Shown: positions 36,567-48,751, counted from the first letter of the stretch. The stretch is 64,000 nucleotides of DNA from Acinetobacter piscicola (GCF_015218165.1 NZ_CP048659.1:2976001-3040000), one strand, 5' to 3'. Numbers and translations are program-made. The notes: generated by a model from the sequence alone, not told the origin.

Positions 36567-36874
36567 CGCATATTCCTAGCTTTTATGAACCTAATCACCT
36601 CATTGCACCAAACCAAATAGAAATGAATCATGATTTCAAGATTCAAACTGATGCAATAAAGCTTTTTTAAAAATGTGGGGGTCAATTTTACAGATAAAAA
36701 TCATATCGTGAGAATAAAAATATTACTCAAGAGTTTAACTTCATTTTTTATATAGAGACTATTGATATTTATATTTTTTTAAATAAAAAATAGAGCATTA
36801 AAAGCATTATTTTAATGCTCTATATTGACATAAATCATACAAAGTGTACTACTGAGTACATTTAGTCAAATCAA
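36567..36874. other. 308-bp intergenic region between emrA and the thioesterase gene
   Basis: No gene is visible. It holds the likely emrA promoter, a very AT-rich middle and the thioesterase terminator at 36791-36822. Confidence 0.4.
36791..36822 (-). terminator. Terminator after the thioesterase gene
   Basis: The perfect 13-bp stem tagagcattaaaa / ttttaatgctcta with a 6-nt loop has a T-run on the minus strand directly after it, 53 bp after the thioesterase stop. Confidence 0.8.
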
Positions 36875-37405
36875 TCAATATGCATAAGATGCAATCGCTG
36901 TCGCAATTGCCTTACCTTCATCATTGACCATAGTCATGCGCATGGTGCAACCCTTACGCCCCATACGCAAAGTTTCCGCTTTGGCAATAAAATATTGACC
37001 ACGACCTGGTGCAAGATAATCCACCCGCATATCTACGGTCGCCAAACGAGAAACTTTTTTCAACGTGTCTGCTAGTTGCTCAGGCTCTGCTTTTTTATAA
37101 AGCTCGCCCATCGCCACAATTCCACCAATACTGTCAAGTAAAGTTGCAGCGACACCACCATGTAAGATTTGAAATGCAACATTGCCAATCAAAAATGGTT
37201 GCATTTCAATATAACCTTCAATTTCATCATTGACTACACGCATTTGCATTGCATTATGTGAAAAATAAGGTGATGTATTAAAAGCTTTGGTGAGTTGACT
37301 GAGAACAACATTTAAATCAGCTTTAGCGCCTAGATGTAAATTTCCAGTCCACTTTTTTGGTGATTCACTTTTATTTGAATCATCTTTGGGAGAATCAATC
37401 GTCAT
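36875..37405 (-). CDS. PaaI-type hotdog-fold thioesterase
   Basis: The product has 176 residues. The hotdog signature LHGGVAATLLDSIGGIVAMG lies about mid-protein, then a TVDMRVDYLAPGRGQYFIA strand pair. The family hydrolyses acyl-CoA thioesters. An ~30-residue charged N-terminus precedes the domain. It is divergent from hemB, 103 bp apart, with no other functional context. Confidence 0.82.
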   Translation of the reverse strand: MTIDSPKDDSNKSESPKKWTGNLHLGAKADLNVVLSQLTKAFNTSPYFSHNAMQMRVVNDEIEGYIEMQPFLIGNVAFQILHGGVAATLLDSIGGIVAMGELYKKAEPEQLADTLKKVSRLATVDMRVDYLAPGRGQYFIAKAETLRMGRKGCTMRMTMVNDEGKAIATAIASYAY

Positions 37406-37478
37406 AATTTAAAAACCAATACAGAGAAAAACTTTCAGCTTTTTGCAAAAAAATAGATGAAAGGGCTACAATGAGTGA

Positions 37479-38522
<1,044 letters not shown>

Positions 38523-38573
38523 GACTTTCTACTTCTTATTTTTTTAATTTAAATTCTACTCAGTATTTAATTC

Positions 38574-38684
38574 GCGGTAGGTGGCATGGATGCCACCGTT
38601 GGACTGGAGGAAAGGGAATTCCTCTCAGTCCAACAAAAGATTTTTGTTACTTTTCATCTTTGAAAAGTAAGGAATTACCTACGC
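38574..38684. repeat. Three-hairpin intergenic element with a closing stem
   Basis: Three adjacent hairpins lie at 38580-38597 (ggtggcat/atgccacc), 38598-38634 (gttggactg..aggaa / ttcct..tcagtccaac) and 38647-38670 (ttacttttca/ttgaaaagtaa). Flanking gcggta (38574) and tacgc (38680) can pair as an outer stem with one bulge. The whole folds into a compact branched structure. It looks like a dispersed intergenic element of Acinetobacter, but I cannot verify copy number here. It lies between hemB and thiO. Confidence 0.55.
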
Positions 38685-38792
38685 AAAGGTACATGCCCTC
38701 AAATCAATATTTGTGGTTGTGCTCATTTTTTAGTGTTACGCGTTGAAACATCATTCAGATCATTTCAACTTAAAAAAGTGGTATTGGTTTTC

Positions 38793-39908
38793 ATGCATAT
38801 CGCCATCATTGGTGCAGGAGTAAGTGGCTTACTCACCGCCCTCGAACTTGTTGAACAAGGTTGCACAGTCACCATATTTGACCAACAACATGCAGGTCAT
38901 GCAGCCTCATGGGCAGGTGGAGGCATTCTTTCACCCATGTATCCTTGGCGCTATCCACGAGAAGTGAACTATCTCGCACAACATGGTAAACAACTCTATC
39001 AAGATTGGAATCAAAAACTTTTCCCTGCAACAGGCATCGATTTTGAAATTCATGAAACAGGAATGCTGATCTTTGATGAAGCTGATTTTGAAATTGGACT
39101 CAATTACAAAGACCAATACCAAGAACCGATGCAACATTGTGAATATTTACAACGCGAATCACTAGAAACCGTTAACCCACATATTGCCGAACAATTCCAA
39201 CATGCGATTTATTTCCCACACTTGGCAAATGTGCGTAATCCAAGATTACTCAAATCATTAATTTCATATTTAAAACAGCATCCTAATGTCGAAGTGATTG
39301 AAAATACTTGGATTGAAAAGTTTAATCTTCAAAATAATCAAATTCAGTCTATTCAAAGCTCAAATGGTCAACATTGTGCAGCAGATCAATTTGTGATGAC
39401 GACAGGTGCTTGGTCAAATACATGGTCAACACAGCTAAAATGCAGCATTCCCGTTGAGCCTGTACAAGGGCAAATGTTATTGTTTAAAACGCCTGAAAAT
39501 TGGTTGCCCACCATGTGTATGAACAATGTCATGTACCTGATTCCACGTATGGATGGTCATGTCGTGTGTGGCTCGAGCATGAATCATCTTGGTTTTGACC
39601 AACGTCCAAGTGTACAAACACAGCAAAATATTTATAGAGCCTGTACGGAAATGGTACCTGAACTGGCAAATTTCCCTATTGTGAAACAATGGGCAGGCTT
39701 AAGACCAAGTTCACCGACAGGCATTCCCTATATTGGACAAATGCCTGACATAGAAAACCTTTGGGCAAATTTTGGGCATTATCGCAATGGGCTTTGTATG
39801 GGTCCCGCTTCAGCACGCTTACTGCGTCAGATGATGCTCAAACAAGACACTATAGTCGACCCACATGCCTATTCAACTCAACGTTTAACCCAACTTGACG
39901 CAGTATGA
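38793..39908 (+). CDS. thiO: FAD-dependent glycine oxidase ThiO-like
   Basis: The product has 371 residues from the ATG at 38793. An upstream in-frame GTG at 38733 adds no domain. The Rossmann start is HIAIIGAGVSGLLTALELVE, followed by HAASWAGGGILSPMYPWRYP and the C-terminal GLRPSSPTGIPYIGQMP and NFGHYRNGLCMGPASARLL. The family oxidises glycine to iminoacetate for thiazole (thiamin) synthesis. It shares the window with thiD, about 6 kb downstream, but not an operon. A relative such as a D-amino-acid oxidase is possible. Confidence 0.82.
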   Translation: MHIAIIGAGVSGLLTALELVEQGCTVTIFDQQHAGHAASWAGGGILSPMYPWRYPREVNYLAQHGKQLYQDWNQKLFPATGIDFEIHETGMLIFDEADFEIGLNYKDQYQEPMQHCEYLQRESLETVNPHIAEQFQHAIYFPHLANVRNPRLLKSLISYLKQHPNVEVIENTWIEKFNLQNNQIQSIQSSNGQHCAADQFVMTTGAWSNTWSTQLKCSIPVEPVQGQMLLFKTPENWLPTMCMNNVMYLIPRMDGHVVCGSSMNHLGFDQRPSVQTQQNIYRACTEMVPELANFPIVKQWAGLRPSSPTGIPYIGQMPDIENLWANFGHYRNGLCMGPASARLLRQMMLKQDTIVDPHAYSTQRLTQLDAV

Positions 39909-39921
39909 TGATGCAAAATCA

Positions 39922-40815
39922 TCAATGGATAATTTGTTTTAAGGCACTGTCCAAGTCTATATATTGAAATTTAAAGCCTTCATTCAGTAAACCTTTGGGT
40001 TGCACATATTGACCATTTAACACCAATTGTGACTGCTCGCCCATCAAGAGTTTCATCACAAAACCCGGTAATGGCAAAAATGGTTTACGCTTAAATAATT
40101 TGCTAGCAACATTTACAAATTGCATTTGATCAATATGATCAGGTGCAACCACATTATAAATTTTTTGGTCTGATTTGCTTTGAAATAAAAATAAAATCGC
40201 TTGAATGACATCATCAATATGCACCCAAGTCATCGGTTGGTGTCCTGATCCAATGCGTCCAACTAAGTTCAATTTAATGGGCAATAACATTTGTGGAAGA
40301 ATGCCACCATTTTTACCAAACACGACACCTAAACGCATAATTTTGGTGTTTTGCGATGGATTAGACCATGCTACTGCTTCCCATTTTTGGCAAAGTTCAG
40401 ACATAAAAATCGCTTGAGGAGGTGAAGATTCATCACAAACATTTAACCACTGCTCAGTAAAATCTACCCCATAATAACCAATGGCAGAACCTGAAATTAT
40501 GCATTTAGGCTTAATTTGATATTGTGTGAGTGCTTGATACAATTTTTTTGTGGTATTGACTCGGCTTTGCAGCAGTTTTTGTTTACGTGCTTCTGTCCAG
40601 CGACCTTGACCAATACTCTCACCTGCCAAATTCACCACATAATCTAGTGAAATATTTTCGAGTGCAGTGAATGAGTCAATCCATTGTAAGTTTGCATGGT
40701 TTGAAATATGCATCTTTCGTGACAATGCAATGACCTGAAAATCATGCTGTAACAAATAGCGTAACAAATGGCTGCCAATAAAACCTGTTGCACCAGTGAC
40801 TAAAACGGTCTGCAT
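39922..40815 (-). CDS. TIGR01777-family NAD-dependent epimerase (YfcH-like)
   Basis: The product has 297 residues from the ATG at 40815, where the Rossmann motif begins (TVLVTGATGFIGSHLLRYLL). Other motifs are VVNLAGESIGQGRWTEARKQ and ISGSAIGYYGV, typical of this SDR subgroup, with a DUF1731-like C-terminus (PLPGFVMKLLMGEQSQLVL). The cellular substrate is unknown. It converges with thiO, whose stop is 14 bp away. Confidence 0.85.
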   Translation of the reverse strand: MQTVLVTGATGFIGSHLLRYLLQHDFQVIALSRKMHISNHANLQWIDSFTALENISLDYVVNLAGESIGQGRWTEARKQKLLQSRVNTTKKLYQALTQYQIKPKCIISGSAIGYYGVDFTEQWLNVCDESSPPQAIFMSELCQKWEAVAWSNPSQNTKIMRLGVVFGKNGGILPQMLLPIKLNLVGRIGSGHQPMTWVHIDDVIQAILFLFQSKSDQKIYNVVAPDHIDQMQFVNVASKLFKRKPFLPLPGFVMKLLMGEQSQLVLNGQYVQPKGLLNEGFKFQYIDLDSALKQIIH

Positions 40816-40892
40816 GAATGAAACACTCTTTTGATTATTATAAACTCCATTCAAGCATACTTTTTAAACACTCACAAAGCTGCATTATTTAC

Positions 40893-41339
40893 TTATGAAA
40901 ACATTTTCGCGGCCATACGCTGTGCCTGTTTACCATAAAACCAGTAAGTAATCAGAAATAATGGAATCGCTAACATTAACCACATCATGCCAGAGACCAT
41001 GAGAAATTGTGGGCTTTGCATATAGAGCAGAAAATTATTCCATACTTCAGCATCATGACGTGCAAAAATCATCACCCCAATGAAAATGCCAATTAAATTA
41101 TATATCCAAAAAATCAGGCTAAAACCAATAGAGAACTTTTTCTGCTCGATTTTACTGGGTGCACGTTTTTGTTGCTTTAAAAAAAGTTGTAAAACAATCA
41201 CCATAGAAATTAGATAAGGTAATGCAGTGAGAATCCCAGCAATTTGACTCGGTAGTAAAGCAACCAAAATACCAACCACCATTGTCAACACCAAACAAAT
41301 TACAAAAAACCATAAAAAATATTTACTTAGCGATGCCAT
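40893..41339 (-). CDS. ABZJ_00895-type small membrane protein
   Basis: The product has 148 residues from the ATG at 41339. A longer frame to 41453 would cover the region of the candidate small RNA and is unlikely. It has four predicted membrane helices (residues ~6-28, 35-55, 75-95, 115-135), the last followed by WFYGKQAQRMAAKMFS. It resembles a conserved Acinetobacter family without known function. Confidence 0.65.
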   Translation of the reverse strand: MASLSKYFLWFFVICLVLTMVVGILVALLPSQIAGILTALPYLISMVIVLQLFLKQQKRAPSKIEQKKFSIGFSLIFWIYNLIGIFIGVMIFARHDAEVWNNFLLYMQSPQFLMVSGMMWLMLAIPLFLITYWFYGKQAQRMAAKMFS

Positions 41340-41440
41340 AGCAGTATTTCCACAACTTAAAAATACATTATAGGAAAATTTTTTAATTTTTTTTAATTTT
41401 CTTGTCAACCAAATCAAAAAGACTGTCGTTATATAAGTAT

Positions 41441-41623
41441 AAGGTTGCAGCAACCGCGAACAATTTGCACTGGCATCCGCAGATTTGACTCGGTAACCTT
41501 CTATCCCATGAGACCTATAAACTCATGCTTCTACAATTTGATTTGGAACAGCAGCCTAAATCAAATTGAGCGAAGTATCTTAACCGACGATTTATTCATC
41601 ACTCGAATCGTCGGTTTATTTTT
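41441..41623 (+). ncRNA. Candidate structured small RNA (family unknown)
   Basis: The region contains successive hairpins: ggttg/caacc at the start, catgag/ctcatg (41507-41527), an 11-bp stem caatttgattt/aaatcaaattg (41534-41568), and an ending terminator ccgacgatt/aatcgtcgg with a T-run (41584-41623). TATA-rich sequence (atataagtataag) just before 41441 could be a -10 region, but the exact start is uncertain. No tmRNA, SRP RNA, RNase P or 6S hallmark was recognised. The regular hairpins and terminator in an otherwise gene-free stretch support a real RNA. Confidence 0.45.
41584..41623 (+). terminator. Terminator of the candidate small RNA
   Basis: The 9-11 bp stem (aaccgacgatt / aatcgtcggtt) is followed by tttatttttg on the plus strand. 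Confidence 0.75.
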
Positions 41624-41708
41624 GTCTATAGATTCTGTTTTTTGATGCTCAATCATTTTCTCATCGAATCACTCAAACTCAAAGATTGCGCCTATAAGCT
41701 CTTATTTC

Positions 41709-42824
41709 CTAATAGCTTGAGCGTATAAAACGTTGCCGAATTTTATGATTTAAAGGCGTTGAATAATATTTTTCAATGGCCCAACTCAACACAAACACCA
41801 AAATAAAATAAATCGGCAATAACATCAATTTTTCAGCAGGCAAGGTTTCTTTGGGCAAATAAATCACTTTAAATAAGCCTAAAATAATTAAATGAAATAG
41901 ATACATTTCATAACTACGTTGCCCAATCCAAACCATCACTTTTGAGGTGATCGAAGATGCTTCTGATGGAGTATTTTGCGAAAAACAAAAAATTAATATT
42001 GCAGTGCATAGGGCAAAGAGCGAAATCCCCCATGTGCTGACTTCTTTGATAGGTGCGTAAAAATACAGTGCAATCATCAAGACCGAAACGATAGGCATAA
42101 TCACTTTCAGCGTTTGCGCATTAATTTTGACATGCTGTGCGATGAGTGCCGTTAAACACCCCATTGCTATTCCATCAAAACTGGAAAAATAATGATAAAG
42201 ATAAGCACCATTTTCTGCACCAAAATGCAGTGAACGGAAATACGGTGCATAAGCAATAAGAGCAAGCAACAGTAAAATAAAGTGTTTTTGACTACGCCCT
42301 AAAAGCAAACATAAAAGTGGAAATACGAGATAAAAAACTTCTTCTACAGACAATGACCACAACACACCCAAAGCATAATTCACCCAACCATAGTCAATAA
42401 TCAGAATGTTCATCCAAAAACTGAAGGCTGAAAAAACCGTTAAGGCATAAGACACTTCGATGCCATTCGGTACTTGGTTCATAAAAGGTTTTAACCCTAA
42501 ACTTCCCAATACCGTCACCATAGCCACCAATAAAACCAAACATGGCATAATGCGCGCAACACGGCGCATATAAAAATCTTTAAGCTTTATCTGTACCAAT
42601 GAGCCGTGGCGTTGCAAAGTATGCTGAGTAATTAAAAAACCTGAGATCACAAAGAACATGGTCACGCCATAATTGCCATTACGCGCAATCAAAGTACTGA
42701 GACTTTCCCCAAAAATCTGCACGCCCAAAAAAGTATCATGCAACTTGTAGGGAATATTAAAATGGTGGAGCAACACCAAAAGAATTGAAATGCCACGTAA
42801 AACATCAATTTTAATATTACGCAT
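41709..42824 (-). CDS. Membrane acyltransferase (acyltransferase-3 family)
   Basis: The product has 371 residues and ten or so membrane helices. It opens with IKIDVLRGISILLVLLHHFN (the conserved Arg and His of the family) and includes GVTMFFVISGFLITQHTL and LWSLSVEEVFYLVFPLL. Such enzymes O-acylate surface sugars (OafA-like). Which polysaccharide is modified is not shown by the context. It follows an unrelated 443-residue membrane-anchored protein gene by 30 bp. Confidence 0.88.
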   Translation of the reverse strand: MRNIKIDVLRGISILLVLLHHFNIPYKLHDTFLGVQIFGESLSTLIARNGNYGVTMFFVISGFLITQHTLQRHGSLVQIKLKDFYMRRVARIMPCLVLLVAMVTVLGSLGLKPFMNQVPNGIEVSYALTVFSAFSFWMNILIIDYGWVNYALGVLWSLSVEEVFYLVFPLLCLLLGRSQKHFILLLLALIAYAPYFRSLHFGAENGAYLYHYFSSFDGIAMGCLTALIAQHVKINAQTLKVIMPIVSVLMIALYFYAPIKEVSTWGISLFALCTAILIFCFSQNTPSEASSITSKVMVWIGQRSYEMYLFHLIILGLFKVIYLPKETLPAEKLMLLPIYFILVFVLSWAIEKYYSTPLNHKIRQRFIRSSY

Positions 42825-42854
42825 CGCAACACTCTGTCATTATTTTTTCCTTTT

Positions 42855-44186
42855 CTAATCTTCTAATTTTAAACAACTGCCATATTTACGTTGTTCTTCC
42901 TCATCCAAATAAGGATTTGGCGTTTTAATACACAGCGCCGTTTTGGTTTGATAAAACGCATAGCCTTGTGTATTTTGATTTAATCTCGCCAAATCAATCG
43001 CTTGATGTTGTGCCAAAACATTCAGTAGAACAATTTTTTGATTGATTAAACGTGGACGTATGGCATAAGTTTCCCAACGTGGTAAAGCGACATCAACCAA
43101 TTTATTGCCCATAAAATTTTTCAGCCAACTGCGTTTTACTGTACTGTCATGCGGTTGTTGCAAAGCTTGCTTAAACTGAGGATTAGGTAATTCAGAAATC
43201 ACTAAAGTGAGGTAAATATAAGACACATAACGATTCAGCGATTGGTTTTTAAGCAATAATAAAGGCGTAAAAAAATCTGCAATAGGATGCTTTTCAACAC
43301 TTTTTTGCTGATTTTCATCTTCATAAATAAAATCAAACAAGCCTTGTGGACTTTGTCGATCAACAAGTCGATTGGTCACCTGTTGCATCACAGCAGTTTC
43401 ACTGGCAAAAGGAAAGCGCATCGACATTTGTGCGAGCGACAACTCAGAGAGCGTATGTTTTTGCCCTAAGCGCTGATTAAGCTGATGAATCAATTCAATA
43501 TTATCTGAAATTAAATTCAACATAATCATTTTATCTAGCAAGCTTACTGCACTTTGATCTTTGGCAATCAAGGCTTCGGTATAACGCACCAAAGCTGCAA
43601 CATCCTGTTGAAACAGCAAATGTGCCACATATAAGCGGTGAATTTTCATCATCAGTGTAAAATTCGGGATCGCTCCTTCTACACTCAACACGAGCACTTT
43701 CTGCGTCGGTGCTTGATGAAGCAGAGCTTGCCAACGTGCATTTAACACGCTTTGACGGCTATAAATCTCTTCTAAAGCTCTTTGTTGTTTTTGATAAGCC
43801 TCAATCCCAATCTCGACCTGTAAATCTTTTATTAACTGTTCAAACACTTTTTCATCTGCTTCAGTTAAAAAATCGCCCTGCAATTCGCTAAATTTTTCAA
43901 TCGGTTCATCAATATAAACACTGTTGGTTTGATAGAAATTTTTCCAATCACGATGATAAATCTTTTGCCCCAAAAGCTGTTGTTCAGCATCGGTTTTTGC
44001 ATCAAAACCCAACCATAAAAAGTACGGGTCTTGTTTTAAATCTGTGTCATAAAAACGGACATCAGCTAAAAGTGCTGTAGCGTTCTGTGAAATCGGTTCA
44101 TCTTGGATCAACCCGAAAACCAGTCCGCTCAGCAGTAAAACAAACCCAAACAACCCCAAACACATTTTTTTTAATCGTATCGTCAT
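42855..44186 (-). CDS. Membrane-anchored protein of unknown function
   Basis: The product has 443 residues. A single N-terminal hydrophobic helix (LGLFGFVLLLSGLVFGLI, ~10-27) acts as an anchor or signal. The rest is largely helical and soluble, for example LLLGQKIYHRDWKNFY, QKQQRALEEIYSRQSVLNAR, and a Cys near the end (RKYGSCLKLED). I do not recognise a family. It lies upstream of the acyltransferase gene by 30 bp and is divergent from the Spo0M-like gene. Confidence 0.6.
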   Translation of the reverse strand: MTIRLKKMCLGLFGFVLLLSGLVFGLIQDEPISQNATALLADVRFYDTDLKQDPYFLWLGFDAKTDAEQQLLGQKIYHRDWKNFYQTNSVYIDEPIEKFSELQGDFLTEADEKVFEQLIKDLQVEIGIEAYQKQQRALEEIYSRQSVLNARWQALLHQAPTQKVLVLSVEGAIPNFTLMMKIHRLYVAHLLFQQDVAALVRYTEALIAKDQSAVSLLDKMIMLNLISDNIELIHQLNQRLGQKHTLSELSLAQMSMRFPFASETAVMQQVTNRLVDRQSPQGLFDFIYEDENQQKSVEKHPIADFFTPLLLLKNQSLNRYVSYIYLTLVISELPNPQFKQALQQPHDSTVKRSWLKNFMGNKLVDVALPRWETYAIRPRLINQKIVLLNVLAQHQAIDLARLNQNTQGYAFYQTKTALCIKTPNPYLDEEEQRKYGSCLKLED

Positions 44187-44318
44187 TATGTTGTCATCAC
44201 ATCAAAAAATGGATCGTAAAATCGTAAAAATAATCACAATCATAACATTGACACATCGTTAGAATCCCATTTCAATAGCATGAATTTTAACAACGCTAAT
44301 TTTTGGTCATCTACAAAA

Positions 44319-45065
44319 ATGTTCAATAAAATCATATCAAATCTGGGATTACAGGGTGTTGAAGTCAACACTTGTATTTACACTTCGACACCTCAAGCAG
44401 GTCAAGTTGTCAACGGTGAAGTAATTTTTAAAGGGGCTGCATCCAATAAAAATATTAATGGCATCTATCTCAAACTCATGACAACTGCTGAAGTTGAAAG
44501 CAGTGATCATGAGTTTAACCAAGCGTTGACCATCGCACAGTGGCATATTAGCGGTGCATTTGAACTGAAAGCTAATCAATCTCATAGCTTTCCATTTTCA
44601 ATCCAATTGCCTTTTGAAACGCCAATCACCGAAGTGCAATGTCATCAGAATAAAACCCGTGTGTGGTTACATACTCATTTAGATGTTGACTGGGGGTTGG
44701 ATGCAACCGATCAAGATTATTTGCGTATTCTGCCGACACCTGCCATGCAAGCATTTTTGCAAGCGATGCAACAATGTGGTTTCTTTTTAGCAACTGCGGA
44801 TGTAGAAAAAGGTCAATTGCGTGGTGGTCACTATTTTTCGACTATTGGTTGTTACCAAGAGCTTGAATTTTTACCAAAACAGCATTTTAGTGGCATCAAT
44901 GAAGTGGAAGTCTCATTTGTCGCTCAAGAACATCAAACCCACGTCATGCTTGAAGTTGATCGTAAATTTCGTGGTGATCAATTACGTAGTATAAGCATTC
45001 CGAATCAGGGCGTTTCAGTGCCAAATTTAGTACAAAATATTAAACAGATTTTGAATATTACTTAA
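44319..45065 (+). CDS. Spo0M/arrestin-like sporulation-control family protein
   Basis: The product has 248 residues from the ATG at 44319. An earlier in-frame ATG at 44280 adds 13 residues outside the conserved part. Family features: a first strand pair VNTCIYTSTPQAGQVVNGEV, then HSFPFSIQLPFETPITEVQC and VWLHTHLDVDWGLDATDQDY (residue ~110-140). Spo0M-like proteins have an arrestin-type fold. Their bacterial role outside Bacillus is unknown. It is followed by its own terminator. Confidence 0.82.
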   Translation: MFNKIISNLGLQGVEVNTCIYTSTPQAGQVVNGEVIFKGAASNKNINGIYLKLMTTAEVESSDHEFNQALTIAQWHISGAFELKANQSHSFPFSIQLPFETPITEVQCHQNKTRVWLHTHLDVDWGLDATDQDYLRILPTPAMQAFLQAMQQCGFFLATADVEKGQLRGGHYFSTIGCYQELEFLPKQHFSGINEVEVSFVAQEHQTHVMLEVDRKFRGDQLRSISIPNQGVSVPNLVQNIKQILNIT

Positions 45066-45070
45066 TTTAA

Positions 45071-45107
45071 AAAGCTGCTAAATTAAAAACTTAGCAGCTT
45101 TTTTTTT
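45071..45107 (+). terminator. Terminator after the Spo0M-like gene
   Basis: The 11-bp stem aaagctgctaa / ttagcagcttt has an 8-9-nt loop and a long T-run. It can also serve the convergent HAD gene. Confidence 0.88.
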
Positions 45108-45146
45108 CATAGCAAATACCATCAACTTTTATCAATATTTTTATGA

Positions 45147-46672
<1,526 letters not shown>

Positions 46673-46735
46673 ATGAAGCATGACATTTACAAGTTTCAAG
46701 GTTAAATTGGAACTTGTAAATCACTACTTTAAAAA

Positions 46736-47902
46736 TTAACTGATTTCTAAATAATGACTGACGCAATTTCTGCCCTTTTGTTTAGACAAATAAAGCGCTT
46801 GATCAGCTAAGCGAATTAATTCTTCTTGACTTAAATCCCCCGTCGAACTTGCAATACCAAAACTAGCAGTAATCGAAATTTGCTGTTTATCTTTTAAAAT
46901 AATCAATTCCTGAGCAATTTTTTCCCGACAACGTTCCGCAACTTCCTGTGCTTGTTTCAAGTCAGCATAGGGCAGCAACACAATAAATTCTTCACCACCA
47001 AAACGACCCACAATGTCCTTTTGTCTAATGCTTGATTCTAAAGTTCGTGCAACACGACACAATACTTCATCTCCGACATGGTGACCATAGCCATCATTAA
47101 TGGCTTTAAAATGGTCTAAATCCAGAATAATGACTGAAACTGCATCTGTATAAATATGATTAAGTTGATGACCGATATAACGACGGTTGTATATTTCAGT
47201 CAGTGCATCGGTGGTACTTAAGTATTCTATTTTTTTCTCTCGTCTACGCCATTGCGACAGTAAAACTTCAAAGAATAAAATACTAATCAATAAAATTGGC
47301 AGGAAAAGCTCTGCCATGCTTCTTACCCAAAATGCATTTTCAAAAACTTGCGTATGATTTAATGCTTCGGTAAATAAAGGCGCATACGCAATCATGTTAT
47401 TGGAACTTTGGTAGCAAACAATCACTGTAAAGATGGCGATTGGAATCGCGACACCATATAAAATTTTTCGATTATAAAAAACTAGCCCAACCAAAACGAT
47501 ACAAACAAATCCTGAAACCGTTGGCACACTATAAATGCCTACAGTGTATCCCCCATAAATCATGACCATACCAAACAGCGCAGGAGAAGAATAAGAGATT
47601 AATGTTCTAAATTTTTGATTATGTTTAAAGTAGTGACACAGGATCAATAAGACCGAAAAAAGCATGGTACAAATAATTAAACTGCTCATCCTCGAAGGAT
47701 AAAAATCAATATTTAACCACTGTACTTGCTTTTTTATTTTTACATTATGCCAATACCAGAGTATTGAAGTGCTTTGATTTAGCGCACCAAAAAACAGCAA
47801 CAAGACGCCTTTATCAAAATCATTCCAATTAATGATTAAGTCATCCGTTTCAAATAATTGAAACTTTATTTTTTTAAATATTTTAGAAAAAAATTCTTTC
47901 AA
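46736..47902 (-). CDS. Membrane diguanylate cyclase (GGDEF)
   Basis: The product has 388 residues. About six membrane helices occupy the first ~215 residues. The GGDEF domain has DALTEIYNRRYIG, DLDHFKAINDGYGHHVGDEV and RFGGEEFIVLLPYADL (active GGEEF). The I-site RxxD (RQKD) is present 5 residues upstream, so it can be product-inhibited. It makes c-di-GMP from GTP. There is no EAL domain. Confidence 0.93.
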   Translation of the reverse strand: MKEFFSKIFKKIKFQLFETDDLIINWNDFDKGVLLLFFGALNQSTSILWYWHNVKIKKQVQWLNIDFYPSRMSSLIICTMLFSVLLILCHYFKHNQKFRTLISYSSPALFGMVMIYGGYTVGIYSVPTVSGFVCIVLVGLVFYNRKILYGVAIPIAIFTVIVCYQSSNNMIAYAPLFTEALNHTQVFENAFWVRSMAELFLPILLISILFFEVLLSQWRRREKKIEYLSTTDALTEIYNRRYIGHQLNHIYTDAVSVIILDLDHFKAINDGYGHHVGDEVLCRVARTLESSIRQKDIVGRFGGEEFIVLLPYADLKQAQEVAERCREKIAQELIILKDKQQISITASFGIASSTGDLSQEELIRLADQALYLSKQKGRNCVSHYLEIS

Positions 47903-48088
47903 ATCCCCCCCTAATTCCTCATTTTATAGATATTATAAGTCCCTTAAAACGTTGATACCTTAGTTTTAAAATTTGATCAAGTTCAATTTTTAATTCTTCA
48001 TCTTTCGATCATCTGTTTTTTTAAAACCAATAGACATAGATAATCACGCCAAAATATTAAAAAAACTGACTACTCATAATGCATTTAC

Positions 48089-48751
48089 TTATATATTTTC
48101 AGTCCGTTTATCTTTTAAATTCTGCACATGCTGACGATTAGTTTTCCATGATTTTTCCAATACTTCTTTTTCTATACGTAACTGAACATGTTTCATTTTT
48201 TTGGATGAAATAACCTCATCTTTAAAGCCTTTCACATAATCTATCCACGCTGCCCCTCGAAATACATTAGCAGGCATTTGTGTTTTAAACTCGCAGTCAG
48301 GCATAAAAACCACAATAGAATGAATCACAGCAGGGTCCACAATATCTGCCAAAATAGTTTCCAAAACTTTTTGATGTTTATAATTTTGATGCAGTGGATT
48401 TTGAAATTTATAGCTATTTTTATAGATTTTTTGCGTCCATGTTTTCTGACGTTCATCACCAAAAATCCAACCTTTATAATTCTTGGTTTCAACAACAAAA
48501 ATGCCATAAGGACTCAATATAATATGATCAATTTGTGTTGTCGTGTTCTGTTCATCAGGTAAGGTACTATCATTCAACAAAATGTACTTTTCTTTGTCCA
48601 AGTAAAGTTTGACATGCGTACTCACCGCAAACTCACCTATTTTGCCTTTTAAAAATGGTTTGAATGCTTTGATTGCCCCAGCAATCAAAAATAACGGAAT
48701 CATCCACCATAGTTGTGAAAAAATGGGGGCGATGATTTGAGAAATGTCCAT
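48089..48751 (-). CDS. NERD-domain protein (nuclease-related)
   Basis: The product has 220 residues with one membrane helix (QLWWMIPLFLIAGAIKAF) near the start, then the NERD domain: GKIGEFAVSTHVKLYL, IDHIILSPYGIFVVETKNYK and FGDERQKTWTQ. The ID..(E/V)xK motif is typical of PD-(D/E)xK-like nucleases. The target is unknown. The neighbouring gene (48817) is in the same direction 65 bp upstream. Confidence 0.82.
   Translation of the reverse strand: MDISQIIAPIFSQLWWMIPLFLIAGAIKAFKPFLKGKIGEFAVSTHVKLYLDKEKYILLNDSTLPDEQNTTTQIDHIILSPYGIFVVETKNYKGWIFGDERQKTWTQKIYKNSYKFQNPLHQNYKHQKVLETILADIVDPAVIHSIVVFMPDCEFKTQMPANVFRGAAWIDYVKGFKDEVISSKKMKHVQLRIEKEVLEKSWKTNRQHVQNLKDKRTENI

Larger units (their letters stand above)
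41340..41708. other. Non-coding region holding a candidate small RNA
   Basis: No protein gene is credible here. The plus strand carries several hairpins and a strong terminator (see the ncRNA entry). The minus strand holds the upstream region of the small membrane protein gene. Confidence 0.5.

Noticed and set aside
38574..38684. tRNA cloverleaf
   Set aside because: Arm lengths, absent CCA and no anticodon-like loop exclude a tRNA.
40893..41453. A 186-residue form of the membrane protein
   Set aside because: The extra 38 N-terminal residues are basic and low quality. The hydrophobic protein begins at 41339.
41441..41623. 6S RNA, SRP RNA or a known riboswitch
   Set aside because: No complementary long 5'/3' stem, no SRP or aptamer core motif. 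Left as an unassigned RNA.
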